Part shown: positions 18,838-27,745 of the stretch, one piece after another
How the letters are laid out: every line of letters begins with the position of its first letter
Numbering within the stretch: position 1 is the stretch's first letter
Source of the DNA: Clostridiales bacterium DTU070
Lineage (GTDB): Bacteria; Bacillota; Clostridia; DSM-8532
Length of the DNA stretch: 64,000 nt
Direction of reading: 5' to 3'
NCBI GenBank assembly: GCA_001513105.1
Contig: LFSH01000070.1
Span: 1-64,000, forward strand
Notes under the pieces: model-generated
Seen by the model: the letters and a program-made list of their open reading frames with translations, nothing else
The model's database searches: none
What the model was told of the DNA's origin: nothing
Made by a program: the position numbers and the translations under genes

Positions 18838-20343
18838 TCATGAATTATCCTGATCTTCTGATATGCCTTTCTGAACATCCTGATCAATGGTCAGTATGAC
18901 AGAAAAAGTGCTTCCTTCTCCCAATTTGCTCTTTACATGGATTTTCCCGCCATGCCTCAGTATTATTATCCTTGCTATTGAAAGGCCGAGCCCATGGCCG
19001 CCCTTGTTTCTGTCCCTTGATTGATCGGCGCGGTAAAACCTGTCGAAAATATTATGGATATCCTTGCTGTCTATACCGCATCCCGAGTCCTTTACAGACA
19101 TGATTGCCCGGTTTTCTTCCTTTTTCAGACCTATTTCAATCTTTTTCCCCGGCTCGGTGTATTTCTGAGCATTGTCCGTGAAAATCCGCATGGCCTGCTT
19201 TATCAGGTTCCTGTCACCGATAATTTCTATGTCTTTCTCGATTGAATCTTCAATTATATGCTGCCTGTTAACCATACGGGTCTCCTTGATAAGTTCCTCC
19301 ATCATATCGCTGAGAGAAAACTTTTCCTTATTTAACGCCAGTGTGTCCTTGTCATTTCTTGCAATAAACAGAAGTTTCTCTACGAGCTCCTTCATGTTGT
19401 CGGTCTCTTTTCCGATTGCTTCAATAGCCTCAGCCAATACCTCGGGGTCATCCTTCCCCCATCTCTCAAGCATCCGCGTGTATCCCTGTATTACAGAAAT
19501 GGGTGTCCTGAGCTCGTGTGAGGCATCGGATACAAACTGGTTCTGCTTGTTGTATGCGGTTTCAATCCTGTCCATCATTTCATTGAAAGTGACTACAAGC
19601 TCTTTCAGCTCGTCCTTTGCATTCGTGACATTAAGCCTGAGGTTCAGGTTCTGGGCTGTTATTTCCCTTGTCATCCTTGTCATTTCTGCAATCGGGTTCA
19701 GTACGTTTCTTGTAATGGATTTGCCCCTGAAGAAAAGCATAATCGTTACAATACAGTACAGAACGGCAGAAAAACCGAAAATGACCAGCATTTCCACAAG
19801 AGTTCCGGTTATATTTCTGAAAATGTTCATTTCATAAATCCGGCCGGAAAGACTGATATACGATTTGATCATAATGAAAACCGAACCGTCCCTGCTGTAA
19901 AACCATATTGGAACCCGCGAATGAGGCCTGGAAAAATCCCTGAAGGTATTGACCAACGTCTCGCCGGTTGAATCGAAAAGGGCTATCTCGGTATCTTTCT
20001 GAAGGGCTATATCAAGCAGGACTTCCGATAAATCATCCGACATCATAAGACTGTCCGTAATTTCTTTCGCATCTATGCCTAAAGCAACAAGGTTATAGGC
20101 TATATACACTATAAGAATTAAAATAAGACAGGATAAAAAAGTATCAATGAGCATGTGCGTATAGGAAACAGAAATACGGCGACTCATTGAAAAACCCGTT
20201 TTCTCCGTGTTTTTTCTTGCTGCGGCTTTTCTTCCTCCATTTTTCGAACCCGGGTTTTCGTTTTTTTTCTGCTCCGGTTTCGCTGACGATGATGATACTT
20301 TTTTATTCCGTATTATTTTTCTTGTTTTAACCGCTGTATTCAA
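18838..20343 (-). CDS. Two-component sensor histidine kinase
   Basis: 501 aa membrane kinase. A lysine-rich 50-residue cytoplasmic tail precedes TM1 (about 68-92), an extracellular sensor domain, TM2 (about 185-208), HAMP, the H-box QFVSDASHELRTPIS, and an HATPase domain with N-box (MRIFTDNAQKYTE), G1 (DSGCGID) and G2 (GGHGLGLSIA). It autophosphorylates the H-box His and passes phosphate to the partner regulator, whose gene it overlaps by 17 bp. The start is TTG. Its signal is unknown; the Tad operon is the next locus downstream. Confidence 0.92.
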   Translation of the reverse strand: MNTAVKTRKIIRNKKVSSSSAKPEQKKNENPGSKNGGRKAAARKNTEKTGFSMSRRISVSYTHMLIDTFLSCLILILIVYIAYNLVALGIDAKEITDSLMMSDDLSEVLLDIALQKDTEIALFDSTGETLVNTFRDFSRPHSRVPIWFYSRDGSVFIMIKSYISLSGRIYEMNIFRNITGTLVEMLVIFGFSAVLYCIVTIMLFFRGKSITRNVLNPIAEMTRMTREITAQNLNLRLNVTNAKDELKELVVTFNEMMDRIETAYNKQNQFVSDASHELRTPISVIQGYTRMLERWGKDDPEVLAEAIEAIGKETDNMKELVEKLLFIARNDKDTLALNKEKFSLSDMMEELIKETRMVNRQHIIEDSIEKDIEIIGDRNLIKQAMRIFTDNAQKYTEPGKKIEIGLKKEENRAIMSVKDSGCGIDSKDIHNIFDRFYRADQSRDRNKGGHGLGLSIARIIILRHGGKIHVKSKLGEGSTFSVILTIDQDVQKGISEDQDNS

Positions 20344-21013
20344 AAATATACCCCACTCCGCGTACGGTCTTGATATATGAAAGATTGTACTTCTGGTCTA
20401 TTTTGGCTCTTAGGTATCTTATGTATACATCTGTTACATTTGTATCACCGTAGTAATCATATCCCCACACCTTCTCGATTAACTGTTCGCGGGTAAGAAC
20501 AATTCCCCTGTTCTCCATCATGTATTCCAGCAGGTCATACTCCTTTTTGGACAAGGGAATTACTTCATCTTTATATGTAACGGTATGCCTTGTTTTATTC
20601 AGGACAAGATCTCCCGCTCTCAGGATATCGCTGTCCTTTTTAACTGCATTGTTCTTCCTTTTCAGGGCAACACGTATTCTTGCAAGAAGTTCTTCTATGG
20701 CGAAAGGTTTTGTGACGTAGTCATCGGCACCGCTGTCAAGACCCACCACCTTGTCCGATACATCATCTTTCGCGGTAAGCATAATAACGGGTATGTCCGA
20801 TGATTTCCTGATACGCCGCAAAACCTCAATACCGCTTAGCAGAGGAAGCATCAGATCAAGAATCACGAGATCGATATTGTCATTTAAAGCTTTTTCAAGG
20901 CCGCTTCTGCCATCGGAAGCAATTTCCACCTCGTAGCCTTCGTGTTTAAGCTCAAGTTCAAGAAACCTCGCTATTCGACTGTCATCCTCAACTATCAGTA
21001 TTTTTTCAGCCAT
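20327..21013 (-). CDS. OmpR/PhoB-family response regulator
   Basis: About 228 aa. The receiver domain has the acidic pair VEDD, the phosphoacceptor in LVILDLMLPLLSG and the KPF lysine (YVTKPFAIEEL). The C-terminal winged helix ends in YIKTVRGVGYIFE. The ATG at 21013 is used because GGAGG lies six bases upstream. It is co-transcribed with the kinase. OmpR-type regulators often bind direct repeats, so the repeats at the Tad promoter are a candidate target (inference). Confidence 0.94.
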   Translation of the reverse strand: MAEKILIVEDDSRIARFLELELKHEGYEVEIASDGRSGLEKALNDNIDLVILDLMLPLLSGIEVLRRIRKSSDIPVIMLTAKDDVSDKVVGLDSGADDYVTKPFAIEELLARIRVALKRKNNAVKKDSDILRAGDLVLNKTRHTVTYKDEVIPLSKKEYDLLEYMMENRGIVLTREQLIEKVWGYDYYGDTNVTDVYIRYLRAKIDQKYNLSYIKTVRGVGYIFEYSG

Positions 21014-21053
21014 ATTATCCTCCATGGAATGTGTTGCTCAAAAACCTGTCTGA

Positions 21054-21593
21054 CTATTCAATAGTCGTTTCATTAAAGTCGTTTTTTGGCTCTTCGGCGC
21101 TTACAACTATATCCTGTCGCTCGTTCTGTACATTCTGACAACTATCCGTGTTTCTGCCTGTTACATTCTGCACTACTGATGAAATATCCACTACTTCCCC
21201 TTTTGGTTCCCTGATGCTGATTCTGTAACGCAGCAACAGCAGGATTAAAAAGATGGGAATTACAATATAGGATGCCAGGATTAGCAGCAGAAGAAAAATA
21301 TTAACCGGAATACTGATTATCACGCTGTTGTTGTCTTCAATCACAACGCGCATCTCAAAGCCTTTCCTGACGAGCTTGCAAACACTTTGCCAGATATCAT
21401 TAACCTGCTTTTTTCGGTCAAAACTTCCTGGGTTGTAGTTGTAATTGCTGCTTTTTGTGCTGTTTTTATTTTTCTCAAAATCCACAATGGCTTCAAGAAC
21501 ATCGCCGTTGTGCTTTTCCAGGTAGAATTTTGCCTCTTCATAGCTGCAGTTGGTCCTTTTTCTCATTTGATCCACAAGTTCCAATGTAATCAT
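21054..21593 (-). CDS. UBA-like/DUF4342-type membrane protein
   Basis: About 179 aa. The N-terminal 40 residues form a UBA-like helix bundle (QMRKRTNCSYEEAKFYLEKH then NGDVLEAIV), as in EF-Ts/NAC proteins. A DUF4342-like segment follows (WQSVCKLVRKGFEMRVVIED), then two hydrophobic helices (IPVNIFLLLLILASYIVIPI) and an acidic tail. The start at 21593 is set by GGAGGT seven bases upstream. The function of this family is unknown. It sits 40 bp upstream of the response regulator gene and may be co-transcribed. Confidence 0.75.
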   Translation of the reverse strand: MITLELVDQMRKRTNCSYEEAKFYLEKHNGDVLEAIVDFEKNKNSTKSSNYNYNPGSFDRKKQVNDIWQSVCKLVRKGFEMRVVIEDNNSVIISIPVNIFLLLLILASYIVIPIFLILLLLRYRISIREPKGEVVDISSVVQNVTGRNTDSCQNVQNERQDIVVSAEEPKNDFNETTIE

Positions 21594-21800
21594 GCAATGC
21601 ACCTCCAAATTCTGTTCTACATTGGACATTGTAAAACCTTAAAATTAACAGACCCTTTATAAAAAATTAAAGTTTCATTAGAATAATATTAATCCATATA
21701 TCCGTAAACCTAACAGAATATATTTTTCAAACATACGAAGCAATTCTGTTTTAAGGTGATACCCCCATTCGGCAGTATCACCCGTAAACAGTACAGATTT

Positions 21801-22763
21801 CTATAGTCCAAGCATGAATTGGTATTTCAAATCTTCAAATTTCGGCAGGTACTCATGCCCGAAATCAGGATATATTATCATATTCTTTTTGGATTTAATT
21901 TTATTGTATGCGGCAAACTGGGAAGACGGCGGACAAACAGTGTCCATAAGGGCTGTGGCCATTAACACTTCGCCCCTGATCCTGTCTGCAAGATGCTGTA
22001 TATCTATATACCCTAACTTGGTAAAAACCTCTTCCTCGCGCAAATGCAACGGATCGAAGTTTCTGAAGTATTGTGTCAGTTCAACATATGCATCCTTTGC
22101 AAGGTCCATTTCCCATACCCTTTTATAATCGCTCAGGAAGGGATAGCACGGCGCAAGTTTTTTAATCTCCGGTACAAGCGCGGCACAGGCAATGGTCAGA
22201 CCTCCGCCCTGGGAACCGCCCATGGCACCCACCCTGTTTTTATCCACAAAGGGCATGTCCATTACTATTCTTGCCAGCATGGTGGTATCAAGGAAAATAT
22301 CCCTGAACAGTAAATTATCCGGGTTCGGATCGTCAAGACCGCGAATAATATGTCCCTCGAGAGTGTTGCCGAATACTCCGCCCCTGTCTTCAGACAATCC
22401 GCCCTGGCCACGGCAGTCCATGGCTGCAACGGTAAAGCCCGAAGCTGCATAGGCAAGATGGTTATGCCAGTCTCCGCTGTTGCCCGAATACCCGTGGAAA
22501 TGAAGTATTGCCGGAGTCGGTTCTGTAATGTCCCTCGGTTTCAGCAGTTTTGCATGAATCCTTGCTCCCTTGACTCCTGTATAAAACAAATCATAGCACT
22601 CGGCAACGGGATTGACGAAGTCTGCGGGAACAAGCTCAACCCTCGGATCGGTGCTGTTCATCTCATTCAATGCTCTTTCCCAGTACTGATCAAAATCCGC
22701 AGGTTTGGGGTTTCTCCCCGTGTATTTTTTCAGTTCTTCAAGCGGCAAATCAAAAACAGCCAT
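21801..22763 (-). CDS. CE7 acetyl-xylan esterase/cephalosporin-C deacetylase
   Basis: 320 aa alpha/beta hydrolase of carbohydrate esterase family 7. The nucleophile elbow is GGSQGGG, the acid Asp is in MDTVCPPS, and the catalytic His is in GHEYLPKF; the RGQGG oxyanion-region motif (CRGQGGLS) is also present. There is no signal peptide, so it is cytoplasmic and probably deacetylates imported xylo-oligosaccharides. GAGGAGG lies eight bases before the chosen ATG (MAVFDLP). It is monocistronic, divergent from the acyltransferase. Confidence 0.93.
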   Translation of the reverse strand: MAVFDLPLEELKKYTGRNPKPADFDQYWERALNEMNSTDPRVELVPADFVNPVAECYDLFYTGVKGARIHAKLLKPRDITEPTPAILHFHGYSGNSGDWHNHLAYAASGFTVAAMDCRGQGGLSEDRGGVFGNTLEGHIIRGLDDPNPDNLLFRDIFLDTTMLARIVMDMPFVDKNRVGAMGGSQGGGLTIACAALVPEIKKLAPCYPFLSDYKRVWEMDLAKDAYVELTQYFRNFDPLHLREEEVFTKLGYIDIQHLADRIRGEVLMATALMDTVCPPSSQFAAYNKIKSKKNMIIYPDFGHEYLPKFEDLKYQFMLGL

Positions 22764-22946
22764 ATACATAGCCTCCTCACAAAAAAATACCAAAAACCTC
22801 CTGCATTTTTGGTAATTACCTCTTATATAAGAATTATAACGTCAAACAATTATAATAACAATGATAATTTATTTCGTGAACTTCGTCATTGTGGACATTA
22901 AGAGCCTCTTTTGCTAAAATTAAGAAAGTATTATGTTACTTGTGAC

Positions 22947-22956
22947 TAAACGTTTA
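22947..22956. promoter_or_regulatory. LacI-type palindrome in the divergent region
   Basis: TAAACGTTTA is a perfect palindrome with a central CG, the half-site geometry of LacI-family operators. It lies about 35 bp before the acyltransferase start and about 185 bp from the esterase start. Ten bases is short, so chance is possible. Confidence 0.3.
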
Positions 22957-22990
22957 AACCGGCTTTTACTTTTTATTTCGGGAGGACAGG

Positions 22991-24217
22991 ATGAAAAAAG
23001 TACAGTACTATCACAGCAGGTGGTTTAACAGATTACTGAAGTCCACTTTCGGGCTGTATCTGAGAAAACGGTTCAAAGTAAACATATACAATCACAAAAT
23101 ACAGAATATAAAACCCCCTTACCTGGTTATAGGAAACCATGTCGGAGCCTGGGATCCTTTTCTTATGTCCATTGGGATACCCGATCCTATTTATTTTGTT
23201 ATTTCAGATTCCCATTTCAGAAATTTCTGGCTGCGGCAGGTACTTAAATTAGTAGGCGGTATACCCAAAACAAAGCAACTGGCTGATTCTGGAACAATCC
23301 GCGCAATTATTTCAATAATTAAAAGAAAAGGCGTAATCGGATTATACCCGGAAGGCGCGCGCAACTGGGATTTGAAAAATGTTCCGGTTATTTACTCCAC
23401 CGCGAAGCTGATAAAAAGTCTTAAAATTCCTGTCATCAGTACTCTTATGCAGGGAGCCGGCCTTACAAGGCCAAGATGGGCAAGAAGTTCAAGAACGGGC
23501 ATAATAAATATGAATTATGACATTCTTTTGGAGCCCGATGAAATAAAGAAACTGGATGTTGACGATATTTACCGGAAAGTTGTGGACGGGATTTATCTGA
23601 ATGAATATGAATGGCAGAAGAAAAACATGATACCATTCAGAGGCAAAAACCTTGCGGAATACCTTGATCTGTTCCTTGTGGTATGCCCGAAGTGCAAATC
23701 CCTGTGTTCCCTTTACAGTCACGGCGATTTTTTCACGTGTAGGGATTGCAGCTATACGGTAAGATATGATGAGTATGGTTTTTTCACAACAGAGGATGAA
23801 AAATTCTTTGATTCGCCTCAAACCTGGAGTGAATGGCAGAATAATTATCTTTACGAATTGTTATCACGGGAAGAGTATAAATCAGGAAATGTCCCCTTGT
23901 TTACCGATACCAAAACAAGGCTGTTCACCGGTAAACGCAGGGGCAAACTGAGGAAATATAACTGGCTTGGAAAAGTAAAGTTATACTTCGACAGGCTGGA
24001 ATTCATACCTGAAAAGGGAGAGCGGTACTCATTCCCGCTTGACGAAATTACAGGCACGAATATCCAGAACAATAACAAGCTGGAGTTTTATTACAGGAAC
24101 ACCCTTTATCGTTTTAAGTTCACCACGCAGCACAAGTCTGTCTATAAGTACGAGCTTGCCATCAATATTATAAATAAAATAAAATCAGCCGCCCGGCCCG
24201 ACCCGGTTACAGAATGA
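22991..24217 (+). CDS. PlsC-type acyltransferase with C-terminal zinc ribbon
   Basis: 408 aa. Residues about 45-220 are a glycerolipid acyltransferase domain: NHVGAWD gives the HX4D catalytic motif and YPEGARNW the substrate motif. Residues about 232-265 form a zinc ribbon (CPKCKSLC, then CRDC). The last 120 residues are beta-rich and look like a PH- or GRAM-type fold (inferred from alternating pattern only). The start is ATG after GGGAGGA. The 3' end overlaps the convergent DUF3307 gene by 11 bp. The likely role is lysophosphatidate or lysolipid acylation. Confidence 0.82.
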   Translation: MKKVQYYHSRWFNRLLKSTFGLYLRKRFKVNIYNHKIQNIKPPYLVIGNHVGAWDPFLMSIGIPDPIYFVISDSHFRNFWLRQVLKLVGGIPKTKQLADSGTIRAIISIIKRKGVIGLYPEGARNWDLKNVPVIYSTAKLIKSLKIPVISTLMQGAGLTRPRWARSSRTGIINMNYDILLEPDEIKKLDVDDIYRKVVDGIYLNEYEWQKKNMIPFRGKNLAEYLDLFLVVCPKCKSLCSLYSHGDFFTCRDCSYTVRYDEYGFFTTEDEKFFDSPQTWSEWQNNYLYELLSREEYKSGNVPLFTDTKTRLFTGKRRGKLRKYNWLGKVKLYFDRLEFIPEKGERYSFPLDEITGTNIQNNNKLEFYYRNTLYRFKFTTQHKSVYKYELAINIINKIKSAARPDPVTE

Positions 24218-24962
24218 ATGACATGACAATTGCAAACAATGTGCTGAGAAGAGTTCCCATCAGATAATACTCTGCAAAGGATGCGTCCCTGGTGATTCTG
24301 TCGTACCGCGCTATGGATTTGGCGGTCAATACCAGCCCAATGGCAGAGTACTGCTTAAGAGAAATAAACAGTACGATAATGATTCTTTCAAGAGTCCCGA
24401 TATACCTTCCTGCTCTCCTGTCCCTTCCTCCCTTTTTGCTCTTCGGGGCAGGCTTAAAGCTCATCAGTAACCTGGAAATAACAATGTTTGCAGGCTTATG
24501 TACCGCCAGCAGAACAACCGTCCAGGACAGCAGATTTCCCGGAGGTATACCCAGGGTGTAAAGAAGATTTCCGGTAAATTCATTAATGCCGAATGAATGG
24601 CTTGATGTCACAAACAGGTAAGCTGCTGTCACCAGGACAAGCAAATGCAGCGCCTGATCGGCAAAAAACACATTCCGCTCATTACGTGCTGAAATACTGC
24701 CTTTCTTTTTTTTAGCCGATATGTACATGTATTTTATATAATCAATTGCAAAATGCAGAACAGCCGCTGCCGTGGAATATAAAAACACCGGCAGGGATAT
24801 TACCGGCAATGAAACAATCAGCATCGACAACCAGTACAACAACCCGTGCAGAAAAAGGTTCTTTTTGTCTTCAGTCTTCCTATAGGCCATTTTTTCGGTC
24901 TGAATGTAAAAATCTCCTAAGATATGCCCTGATACCATCAGCAAAAGATAATCCCTAAACAT
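24207..24962 (-). CDS. DUF3307 membrane protein (SatD partner)
   Basis: 251 aa polytopic membrane protein. The N-terminus HILGDFYIQTEKMAYRK and the AIDYIKYMY segment fit DUF3307, with a second half containing more helices and the conserved basic loop GRYIGTLERIIIVLF. The ATG overlaps the end of satD by eight bases and uses an AGGAGA site within satD, so the two are translationally coupled. DUF3307 genes are frequently beside SatD-family genes in Firmicutes. Function unknown. Confidence 0.82.
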   Translation of the reverse strand: MFRDYLLLMVSGHILGDFYIQTEKMAYRKTEDKKNLFLHGLLYWLSMLIVSLPVISLPVFLYSTAAAVLHFAIDYIKYMYISAKKKKGSISARNERNVFFADQALHLLVLVTAAYLFVTSSHSFGINEFTGNLLYTLGIPPGNLLSWTVVLLAVHKPANIVISRLLMSFKPAPKSKKGGRDRRAGRYIGTLERIIIVLFISLKQYSAIGLVLTAKSIARYDRITRDASFAEYYLMGTLLSTLFAIVMSFIL

Positions 24963-25635
24963 TACATCTCCTTATCCTGCTTAATATTTTCCCCACTTCA
25001 TTCAGTGCTTCCCTATAGGTATAATAGCTGCCGCCGCTAAGATGTTTCTGTAAGGATGATTGCCTGATTCCAAGCCTTTTCGCAACATTCGCCTGGGTAT
25101 CATCGTGTTCCATCATATCCCATATGGCTTCTCTCTGCCGGTCTGTCCATGAATTTTTAATTGCTGTAATTAGGGATGTCACCGTATTGATTAACTCAAT
25201 GCAAATACTGTCTCCGCCGTCAGTTTCAAACCGGATATCCGTTACAGCTGCTTCCTTTCTTCTTTCATTCTGGCGCAGAAACTCAATTGCCTGCCTTGCT
25301 TTATGGTATGCAGGCCCGTCTGCGCCTATGGACAGTTCAGGATTGATATCGGTAACAATATCGCCGATTCCTATACCGAACCTGATTTTTGCAGGATACA
25401 TCTTCCTTTCAATCTCGGTAACAATGGACATGAGATTCTTCCCGTCAAGCAGCAGCCCCTGAAACTCATCCCCCAAGGTAATTGTAAACCTGGAAGCTAT
25501 GTCCTGCGCGTATTTATCATTAATGCTCCCAAGAGTATTCCTTAGCTTTACCTGTACATCTTCCCTGTCTTTTATTTTCTTAGAGTTCCTGATATCCCCG
25601 ATAATGGCGATATAACTGTCTATATTCTGAACCAT
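24955..25635 (-). CDS. SatD-family protein: cyclase-like domain plus HTH
   Basis: 226 aa. Residues 8-110 resemble the class III cyclase/GGDEF fold by pattern: an acidic first strand (YIAIIGDIRNSKKI), a hairpin with GDEF at 55-58, then RFGIGIGDI and a GADGPAYHKARQAI stretch. Residues 163-200 form a helix-turn-helix (WTDRQREAIWDMM then NVAKRLGIRQSSLQKHL). Catalysis by SatD proteins is not established to my knowledge. The ATG at 25635 has GGGGGG nearby; the frame is open to 25674 but that crosses the predicted promoter. It is coupled to the DUF3307 gene and preceded by an array of direct repeats. Confidence 0.82.
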   Translation of the reverse strand: MVQNIDSYIAIIGDIRNSKKIKDREDVQVKLRNTLGSINDKYAQDIASRFTITLGDEFQGLLLDGKNLMSIVTEIERKMYPAKIRFGIGIGDIVTDINPELSIGADGPAYHKARQAIEFLRQNERRKEAAVTDIRFETDGGDSICIELINTVTSLITAIKNSWTDRQREAIWDMMEHDDTQANVAKRLGIRQSSLQKHLSGGSYYTYREALNEVGKILSRIRRCNV

Positions 25636-25662
25636 GCAATCCCCCCAGAGCCTTACACAAAA

Positions 25663-25691
25663 AGTATATAGCATCTATAATAAATAATCAA
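25663..25691 (-). promoter_or_regulatory. Promoter of the satD operon
   Basis: Minus strand TTGATT (25691-25686), 17-bp spacer, TATACT (25668-25663), about 28 bp before the ATG at 25635. The repeat array begins two bases upstream of the -35 box. Confidence 0.6.
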
Positions 25692-25692
25692 G

Positions 25693-25805
25693 AATTATTC
25701 ACTGTAGAGGCTATAATCATTAATTATTCGTCATAGAGGCTATAATTTGGAATTATTCGTTACAGGGGCTATAATAAATGGGTTATTCACGACAGATGCT
25801 ATAAT
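25693..25805. repeat. Four 29-30-bp tandem direct repeats upstream of satD
   Basis: Plus-strand unit AATTATTC, six variable bases, GAGGCTATAAT. Copies start at 25693, 25722, 25751 and 25781 (the last begins GGTTATTC), so spacing is 29, 29 and 30 bp. The GCTATAAT core is identical in all four copies, while the six middle bases vary (ending in A each time). A degenerate TTATTT continues near 25811, and CTATAATAAAT lies near 25675. The array fills the gap between the guaA terminator and the satD promoter. Confidence 0.9.
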
Positions 25806-25875
25806 CATTATTATTTGCTTATTAATCCACATCAGAATATATTTTGACCTCTATATGCCTTTCCGCAATTACAGC

Positions 25876-25914
25876 AAAAACCCTGTAAACCTTTTAATAT
25901 CAAGGCTTACAGGG
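25876..25914 (-). terminator. Terminator of guaA
   Basis: Minus-strand stem CCCTGTAAGCCTT pairs with AAGGTTTACAGGG (one mismatch) around an eight-base AT-rich loop and is followed by TTTTT. It lies ten bases after the guaA stop. Confidence 0.85.
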
Positions 25915-25923
25915 CTAATCCCG

Positions 25924-27459
25924 TTATTCCCACTCAATGGTTGCCGGCGGTTTGGACGTAATATCAAAAACAACACGGTTTACACCGTTTACCTCATTAA
26001 CAATTCGGTTCGATACCCTTTCAAGGACTCCGTAAGGGATTTTGGCCCACTCAGCGGTCATAAAGTCCCGGGTGGTAACGGCACGGAGAGCCACTGTATA
26101 ATCGTAGGTCCTTCTATCCCTCTTCACGCCTACACTCCTCATACCTGTTAAAACAGCAAAATACTGGTTTATGGATTTGTTCAAACCGGCTTTTTCCAAT
26201 TCATCCCTGAAAATCTGGTCCGCATCACGGAGAATTTCAAGTTTCTCAAAAGTTATTTCACCAATAACCCTTACAGCAAGACCGGGACCCGGGAAAGGCT
26301 GGCGCCATACCAGCTGTTCGGGCAAGCCAAGTTCAAGCCCTACCTTGCGTACCTCATCCTTGAAAAGTTCCCTCAGCGGTTCAATTATTTCGCTGAACTC
26401 AATATGTTCGGGAAGACCGCCGACATTATGGTGGCTTTTTATTACTTCGGCGCTGCCTACCCCGCTTTCAATAACATCGGGGTAAATGGTGCCCTGGACA
26501 AGAAAATCAATTTTTCCTAATTTCCTGGCTTCTTCCTCGAAGACGCGGATAAACTCCTCTCCTACAATTTTTCTTTTCTGCTCGGGGTCGGTTACGCCTG
26601 CAAGGCGGCTTAAAAAGCGTTCCTGTGCATTTACGCGGATAAAATTCACATCAAACTGCTTTCTGAAAACTTCCTCAACCTGGTCTGCTTCGTTTTTCCT
26701 GAGCAGGCCATGATCCACGAGGATACATACAAGCTGTTTGCCAACAGCTTTATTTACCAGTGCTGCCGCAACCGCGGAATCAACACCGCCCGATAACGCG
26801 CACAGAACCCTTTTGTCGCCCACTTTCCTTTTAATTTCTTCAACTGATTCCTCTATGAACGAGGAGATTTTCCAGTCAGCCCTGCATTCGCAAATGCGGA
26901 ACAGGAAATTCCTGAGCATGTCTTCTCCATCCTGGGTTTCCAGTATTTCAGGCTGAAACTGGACACCGTACAGCTTTTTCTCCTCATTCCCGATGGCTGC
27001 CACGGCACAGTTGCGCGATCTTGCCAGAACCTTAAAACCATGCGGCATCACGGACACATGAAACGTATTGCTGAGCCAGCAGCTTGTTTCGGTGTTTATA
27101 TTTGAAAACAAATCATTGTCCGTTTCAAGCGCAATTTCAACCTTTCCGGATTCACCGCCGGATTCCTCCTCCACTTTGCCGCCAAGTTCAGTAACCATCA
27201 ACTTCATGCCATAGCCTATGCCAAGAATGGGTATACCCATTCCGAAAACGCCGGGATCAAACTCAGGCGGTTTTTCGGTTGTTGCAGAGTCTGATCTGCC
27301 GACAAGGATAATTCCCTTTGGATTCTTTGAGAGAATTCTGTCACAGGAAGCATTATACGGCATAACTTCACAGTATACATTCGCTTCGCGGACTTTACGT
27401 GAAACCATCTGGTTCAAGTTTTTCCCAAAATCAATAATTATTACGGTATCCTTATTCAT
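25924..27459 (-). CDS. guaA: GMP synthase with degenerate glutaminase domain
   Basis: 511 aa. The C-terminal synthetase part is intact: the PP-loop [14 protein letters not shown], the [13 protein letters not shown] block and the dimerisation end [10 protein letters not shown]. GuaA converts XMP to GMP. The N-terminal class I glutamine amidotransferase has lost its catalytic residues: the nucleophile motif reads GIGYGM (Gly82 where GuaA has Cys), the catalytic His is Gln169 (FQPEI instead of FHPEV), and the oxyanion GG-P loop reads VGRSDS. Free ammonia or another glutaminase must supply nitrogen. The start ATG has AGGAGG eight bases upstream. Confidence 0.93.
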   Translation of the reverse strand: MNKDTVIIIDFGKNLNQMVSRKVREANVYCEVMPYNASCDRILSKNPKGIILVGRSDSATTEKPPEFDPGVFGMGIPILGIGYGMKLMVTELGGKVEEESGGESGKVEIALETDNDLFSNINTETSCWLSNTFHVSVMPHGFKVLARSRNCAVAAIGNEEKKLYGVQFQPEILETQDGEDMLRNFLFRICECRADWKISSFIEESVEEIKRKVGDKRVLCALSGGVDSAVAAALVNKAVGKQLVCILVDHGLLRKNEADQVEEVFRKQFDVNFIRVNAQERFLSRLAGVTDPEQKRKIVGEEFIRVFEEEARKLGKIDFLVQGTIYPDVIESGVGSAEVIKSHHNVGGLPEHIEFSEIIEPLRELFKDEVRKVGLELGLPEQLVWRQPFPGPGLAVRVIGEITFEKLEILRDADQIFRDELEKAGLNKSINQYFAVLTGMRSVGVKRDRRTYDYTVALRAVTTRDFMTAEWAKIPYGVLERVSNRIVNEVNGVNRVVFDITSKPPATIEWE

Positions 27460-27685
27460 TCGCAAGTCCTCCTTTCAGGGATGTAAAATATTCCCGTTTT
27501 AATATGATACGCAGGTCGGGCATTAATTAGTCAGTTCCTCCTGCATGAACAGCGATAATAAAAAGTATGCATAATTATGACAGATCAACAGATTCCTGTA
27601 ATGCTATGTAATTTAATATTCATATATTATAGTTTAAAACATTATCATGCGCAATGAAAATCTCTTTTTGTACCAAATGTTATGA

Positions 27686-27712
27686 ACCTTTTACTGCTTG
27701 TTTCATATATTA
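27686..27712 (+). promoter_or_regulatory. Sigma-K-like promoter before a small spore-type gene
   Basis: AC at 27686-27687, 16-base spacer, then CATATATTA at 27704-27712, which fits the sigma-K pattern AC-N16-CATAnnnTA. It is 34 bp before the TTG start at 27746. The motif is short, so the call is tentative. The rest of the gap 27460-27685 shows no recognised element. Confidence 0.35.
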
Positions 27713-27745
27713 TTAAGGAACAGTGGTAAAGGAGATGATTCGCAT

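Noticed and set aside
25693-25805. CRISPR array made of the 29-bp repeats
   Set aside because: The units follow one another with only 4-5 bases between them and six variable bases inside; there are no spacers of 30 bp or cas genes.
27460-27685. Purine riboswitch upstream of guaA
   Set aside because: The conserved core and paired loops were looked for and not seen.
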